Part shown: positions 6,164 to 8,301 of the stretch, one piece after another
Layout: every line of letters begins with the position of its first letter
Numbering within the stretch: the first letter of the stretch is position 1
NCBI GenBank assembly: GCA_021736565.1
Contig: JAIPFO010000156.1
Span: 1-8,301, forward strand
Reading direction: 5' to 3'
Length of the DNA: 8,301 nt
Source: Phycisphaerae bacterium
GTDB taxonomy: Bacteria > Planctomycetota > Phycisphaerae > Sedimentisphaerales > SM23-30
The notes under the pieces: generated by a model
Told to the model about the DNA's origin: nothing
What the model saw: the letters and a program-made list of their open reading frames with translations, nothing else
The model's database searches: none
Translations under genes and position numbers: made by a program

Positions 6164-6991
6164 TCAACGCAGGCAGTTTCTTTTCTTTTTCAGGTCACTG
6201 ATAGTCGGGTATTGGCGATTGGACTTCTCCAGTGCCCGTTCAAAAACATCCAGATAATGAGAATATCGAACATCCGCATCGTCCAGGTCGCCTCCGAAAT
6301 AACGATTCGAATCATTATAGATCAAACTAACCGGTATCTCACGTACCCGCAATCCCCCAGCGACAACCTGCACCCAGAACTCCAGCGGAAAGGCGTAGCC
6401 GCTTTCCGATAAGTCCAGCTCGGCGGTCCGGGCCACCCGAAAGGCCTTAAAGCCACAAAAAGCATCGGTCAGTGAAAGGCCAAGCCGCCGATTCAGCAGG
6501 GCAGAGATTTTCATATTGATATTCTGCCTGTCAGACGGCGGGGCCGAATCCTGCTGCGAATCATCCATATACCGAGACCCACTGATAATATCCATATCGT
6601 TCCGCTTGATCGCCTCTAAAAAATCAGGAATTCGCGCTGGCTCATGCTGCCAGTCACAATCAATGGTGATCACCCAGTCATATCCCCGCCCGTGGGCAAA
6701 ATGAATGGCGTCAATGATACTCTGGCCATACCCCCGATTTTTCGGATGCCGAATATAGCAAATATCCTGCCGTTTGGACAAAATTTCCGTACTGCCATCC
6801 GTACTCCCGTCATCAATGACCAGAATATCCCGGATGTACCCATGGACCGCATCCAGTATGGTATTGAGATATTTCTCCTCATTATAGACTGGAATGGCCA
6901 AAAGAGTTTTTATTTCTTTTTCAAATTTCACAGTACTCATTAATGAATCATACCGACTTCGTACCGAAAAGTCAACCATAGTCCGAGTCAT
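6164..6991 (-). CDS. GT2 family glycosyltransferase, polyprenyl-phosphate type
   Basis: An inverting GT-A fold glycosyltransferase that moves a sugar from a nucleotide sugar, probably to a polyprenyl phosphate as in the dolichyl-phosphate mannose synthase-like branch. Visible motifs in order: IPVYNEE (33-39), VIDDGSTDGS (58-67), the metal-binding DCD (111-113) in ITIDCDWQHEP, SGSRY (137-141) and DAFCGFKAFR (176-185), which matches the D...GF block of that branch. There is no C-terminal membrane pair, so it is probably soluble or peripheral. The first ATG (6991) is preceded by AGG at eight bases. Met18 (6940) is an alternative that would start ten residues before the fold and has no better ribosome site. 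It is the first gene of an operon with the BshC-like gene, separated by one base. A good leftward promoter lies at 7058-7087. The sugar donor and acceptor cannot be assigned. Confidence 0.95.
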   Translation of the reverse strand: MTRTMVDFSVRSRYDSLMSTVKFEKEIKTLLAIPVYNEEKYLNTILDAVHGYIRDILVIDDGSTDGSTEILSKRQDICYIRHPKNRGYGQSIIDAIHFAHGRGYDWVITIDCDWQHEPARIPDFLEAIKRNDMDIISGSRYMDDSQQDSAPPSDRQNINMKISALLNRRLGLSLTDAFCGFKAFRVARTAELDLSESGYAFPLEFWVQVVAGGLRVREIPVSLIYNDSNRYFGGDLDDADVRYSHYLDVFERALEKSNRQYPTISDLKKKRNCLR

Positions 6992-7011
6992 GATATGAAC
7001 CTAAATGTTTG

Positions 7012-7044
7012 TAAAGGGCGATCTTAAGACAGAAATTGACTTTT
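7012..7044 (-). repeat. Partial third copy of repeat R1 (reverse orientation)
   Basis: Plus-strand 7012-7044 aligns with the minus strand of 4458-4491: TAAAGGGCGAT is identical, TTAAG and GAAA match, and TGACTTTT is identical. About 28 of 34 positions agree by eye. The copy supplies the -35 box of the metX promoter. It is short, so shared ancestry is probable rather than certain. Confidence 0.45.
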
Positions 7045-7065
7045 AGTATAGAAATCAACTATAAT
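7036..7065 (+). promoter_or_regulatory. metX promoter (rightward)
   Basis: The -35 box TTGACT (7036-7041), an 18-base spacer and a perfect -10 box TATAAT (7060-7065) point toward metX. The start would be near 7072, giving a leader of about 275 nt. The -10 box overlaps the -10 of the leftward promoter on the other strand. Confidence 0.65.
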
Positions 7066-7087
7066 CAAGCTTAGGAATAAATGTAAA
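7058..7087 (-). promoter_or_regulatory. GT2/BshC-like operon promoter (leftward)
   Basis: Read on the minus strand, TTTACA (7087-7082), an 18-base spacer and TATAGT (7063-7058) form a promoter with five of six matches in each box. Transcription would start near 7052, about 60 bases before the GT2 ATG. Its -10 is superimposed on that of the metX promoter. Confidence 0.6.
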
Positions 7088-7186
7088 AAATCCTAGGCGT
7101 TCACGCAATGATAAAATAGTTTCCACCGAAGTAGCACAAGCATTATGCTGTAATTAAATAAATCGTCGCGCTGTAACACAAAAAAA

Positions 7187-7249
7187 AGCCTGAAAGGCCA
7201 GCATCTCTTAGCCCAGCCCAAATGGTCGCAGCGAGTAACGCCCTGGGTT
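7187..7249 (+). repeat. Dispersed repeat R2, copy 2, in the metX leader
   Basis: This copy matches 309-371 in the same orientation over about 63 bases. The small hairpin GCCT-GAA-AGGC (7188-7198) is kept. The larger inverted repeat is damaged, since the left arm reads GCCCAGCCC instead of GCCCAGGGC, so this copy looks older or decayed. It lies between the metX promoter and start codon and would be transcribed in the leader. Confidence 0.7.
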
Positions 7250-7270
7250 GATAAGATAAATCCCCCAAAA

Positions 7271-7300
7271 AAACCTGTTTCTGAGCTCAAAAACTGGTTT
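7271..7300 (+). other. Hairpin in the metX leader
   Basis: AAACCTGTTT (7271-7280) pairs with AAACTGGTTT (7291-7300) at nine of ten positions around a ten-base loop containing GAGCTC. CCC upstream and GGG at 7302-7304 could extend it across an internal loop. On the minus strand it is followed by seven T, so it could instead stop antisense transcription. I could not match it to a known riboswitch. Confidence 0.45.
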
Positions 7301-7347
7301 AGGGTTATAAAAAACAATTTCTCACCTGACCATGACGTTAAAAACAT

Positions 7348-8301
7348 ATGAGTAACGAAACAAAAACATATCAATCTGACAATTTAGACCAGCCTGGCGA
7401 ACAACACATCAACGAACGGCCAGGCGATTCGGTTGGCATAGTTCAACCCCAATCGGTGACCCTGTTTGACGGCCACGAAAAACTCCAGCTCGAATGCAAC
7501 CAGACCCTCGGGCCAATAACCGTCGCCTATGAAACATATGGCCAATTAAACCCACGCCGGGATAATGCCATCCTGCTCATCCATGCCCTTTCAGGCGATG
7601 CCCATGTTACGGGGCGACATTCGCCTAAAGACACCAAAGCCGGCTGGTGGGACACTATGGTCGGCCCCGGAAAGCCCTTCGATACCAACAAATACTTTAT
7701 CATATGCTCCAATTGCCTCGGCGGCTGCAGGGGCACCACGGGCCCTATGAGCATCAACCCCCGGACCAATCGCCCCTTCGGCCTCAATTTCCCGATTATC
7801 ACCATTGGTGACATGGTGGAAGTCCAGCGTGCCCTGGTTGATTATCTCAAAATTGACAAACTCCTGGCCGTCGCCGGGGGCAGTATGGGCGGTATGGGGG
7901 TTTTAGACTGGGCCATCCGCTACCCCGACCGCCTCTGTGCGGCCTTACCCATTGCGACAACTTCCCGACTGAGCGCCCAGGGAATCGCCTTCAATGCGGT
8001 TTGTAGAAATGCGATCCTCCGTGATGAAAATTTCCAGAATGGCACCTATTATGATTTCAAAAAGGGACCGGCCGCCGGCCTGGCCGTCGCTCGCATGATC
8101 GGGCATATTACCTACCTTTCAGAAGAGGCCATGCATGAAAAATTTGGCCCCCGACTGCAAAATGACCAGGATTACAAATATCCTTTCGACCAGGAATCCA
8201 GTGTCGAAAGCTACCTGGATTACCAGGGCAATGTTTTTGTGGATCGTTTTGACGCCAATAGCTACCTGTATGTCACCAAAGCGATCGACTATTTTGACCC
8301 A
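7348..8301 (+). CDS. metX: Homoserine O-acyltransferase MetX, 3' end cut off
   Basis: An alpha/beta-hydrolase-fold enzyme that acylates the hydroxyl of L-homoserine from acetyl-CoA (or succinyl-CoA in some members), the first committed step of methionine synthesis; cytoplasmic. 318 codons are present and the frame stays open to the window edge. Family motifs: YETYG (61-65), ALSGDAHVTG (80-89), SNCLGGCRGTTGP (121-133), NFPIITIGDMV (147-157) and the nucleophile elbow GGSMGGM (177-183) with Ser179 as predicted catalytic serine. The catalytic Asp and His would lie beyond the window. The first 35 residues are a polar extension ahead of the usual start of homology. ATG 7348 is the first start after an in-frame stop at 7339-7341, and no Shine-Dalgarno is seen. 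Acetyl versus succinyl specificity cannot be decided from what is visible. The promoter is at 7036-7065, with a long leader containing R2 and a hairpin. Confidence 0.96.
   Translation, partial: MSNETKTYQSDNLDQPGEQHINERPGDSVGIVQPQSVTLFDGHEKLQLECNQTLGPITVAYETYGQLNPRRDNAILLIHALSGDAHVTGRHSPKDTKAGWWDTMVGPGKPFDTNKYFIICSNCLGGCRGTTGPMSINPRTNRPFGLNFPIITIGDMVEVQRALVDYLKIDKLLAVAGGSMGGMGVLDWAIRYPDRLCAALPIATTSRLSAQGIAFNAVCRNAILRDENFQNGTYYDFKKGPAAGLAVARMIGHITYLSEEAMHEKFGPRLQNDQDYKYPFDQESSVESYLDYQGNVFVDRFDANSYLYVTKAIDYFDP

Noticed and set aside
7072..7347. SAM riboswitch or T-box upstream of metX
   Set aside because: None of the conserved cores I know could be found on the plus strand of this leader.
7332..7355. 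Seven-codon upstream ORF overlapping the metX start
   Set aside because: It has no ribosome site and no run of regulatory codons; its overlap with the metX ATG is probably chance.
7093..7374. Leftward 93-codon ORF upstream of the GT2 gene
   Set aside because: It crosses R2 copy 2 and the metX start, and its Phe/Cys/Trp-rich translation looks like non-coding DNA.

Overview
The window looks like a piece of a planctomycete chromosome, most likely from the Phycisphaerae side of the phylum. The evidence is indirect. There is a secreted protein joining SBBP beta-propeller repeats, GLUG repeats and InlB-like repeats, a mix I associate with these bacteria. There is a BshC-like protein whose conserved blocks I remember from planctomycete genomes. 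The intergenic DNA carries a CCCAGGG/CCCTGGG inverted-repeat element. No rRNA, tRNA, CRISPR array, transposase or integrase is visible.

Layout. (a) 1-766 has no confident gene. It holds a near-consensus sigma70-type promoter firing rightward (37-65), one copy each of two dispersed repeats (R1 at 168-270, R2 at 309-371), a terminator-like hairpin (412-442), a doubtful 64-codon leftward ORF (406-600) and a good leftward intrinsic terminator (671-714). (b) 767-4258, minus strand: a 1163-residue exported protein with a seven-unit propeller of almost exact 56-residue period, a GLUG region, two InlB-like repeats and two copies of an unrecognised C-terminal domain. (c) 4259-4533: AT-rich spacer with the second R1 copy. 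(d) 4534-6991, minus strand: a two-gene operon, a GT2 glycosyltransferase followed one base later by a BshC-like protein. (e) 6992-7347: divergent control region with overlapping back-to-back promoters, a third partial R1 copy, a second R2 copy and a strong hairpin. (f) 7348-8301, plus strand: 5' part of metX (homoserine O-acyltransferase), cut by the window edge.

How the genes relate. The GT2 and BshC-like genes are translationally coupled and probably serve one process, perhaps a glycoconjugate or a cysteine/amine ligation step, but the substrate cannot be read from the sequence. They share a control region with metX, so sulfur amino-acid synthesis and the operon may be co-regulated; this is inference. 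The large exported protein appears to be a separate transcription unit. I see no defence or mobile system. The most notable points are the bidirectional promoter partly built from a dispersed repeat, the orphan promoter-to-terminator unit at the left end, and the BshC-like gene with a ten-G slippery tract.
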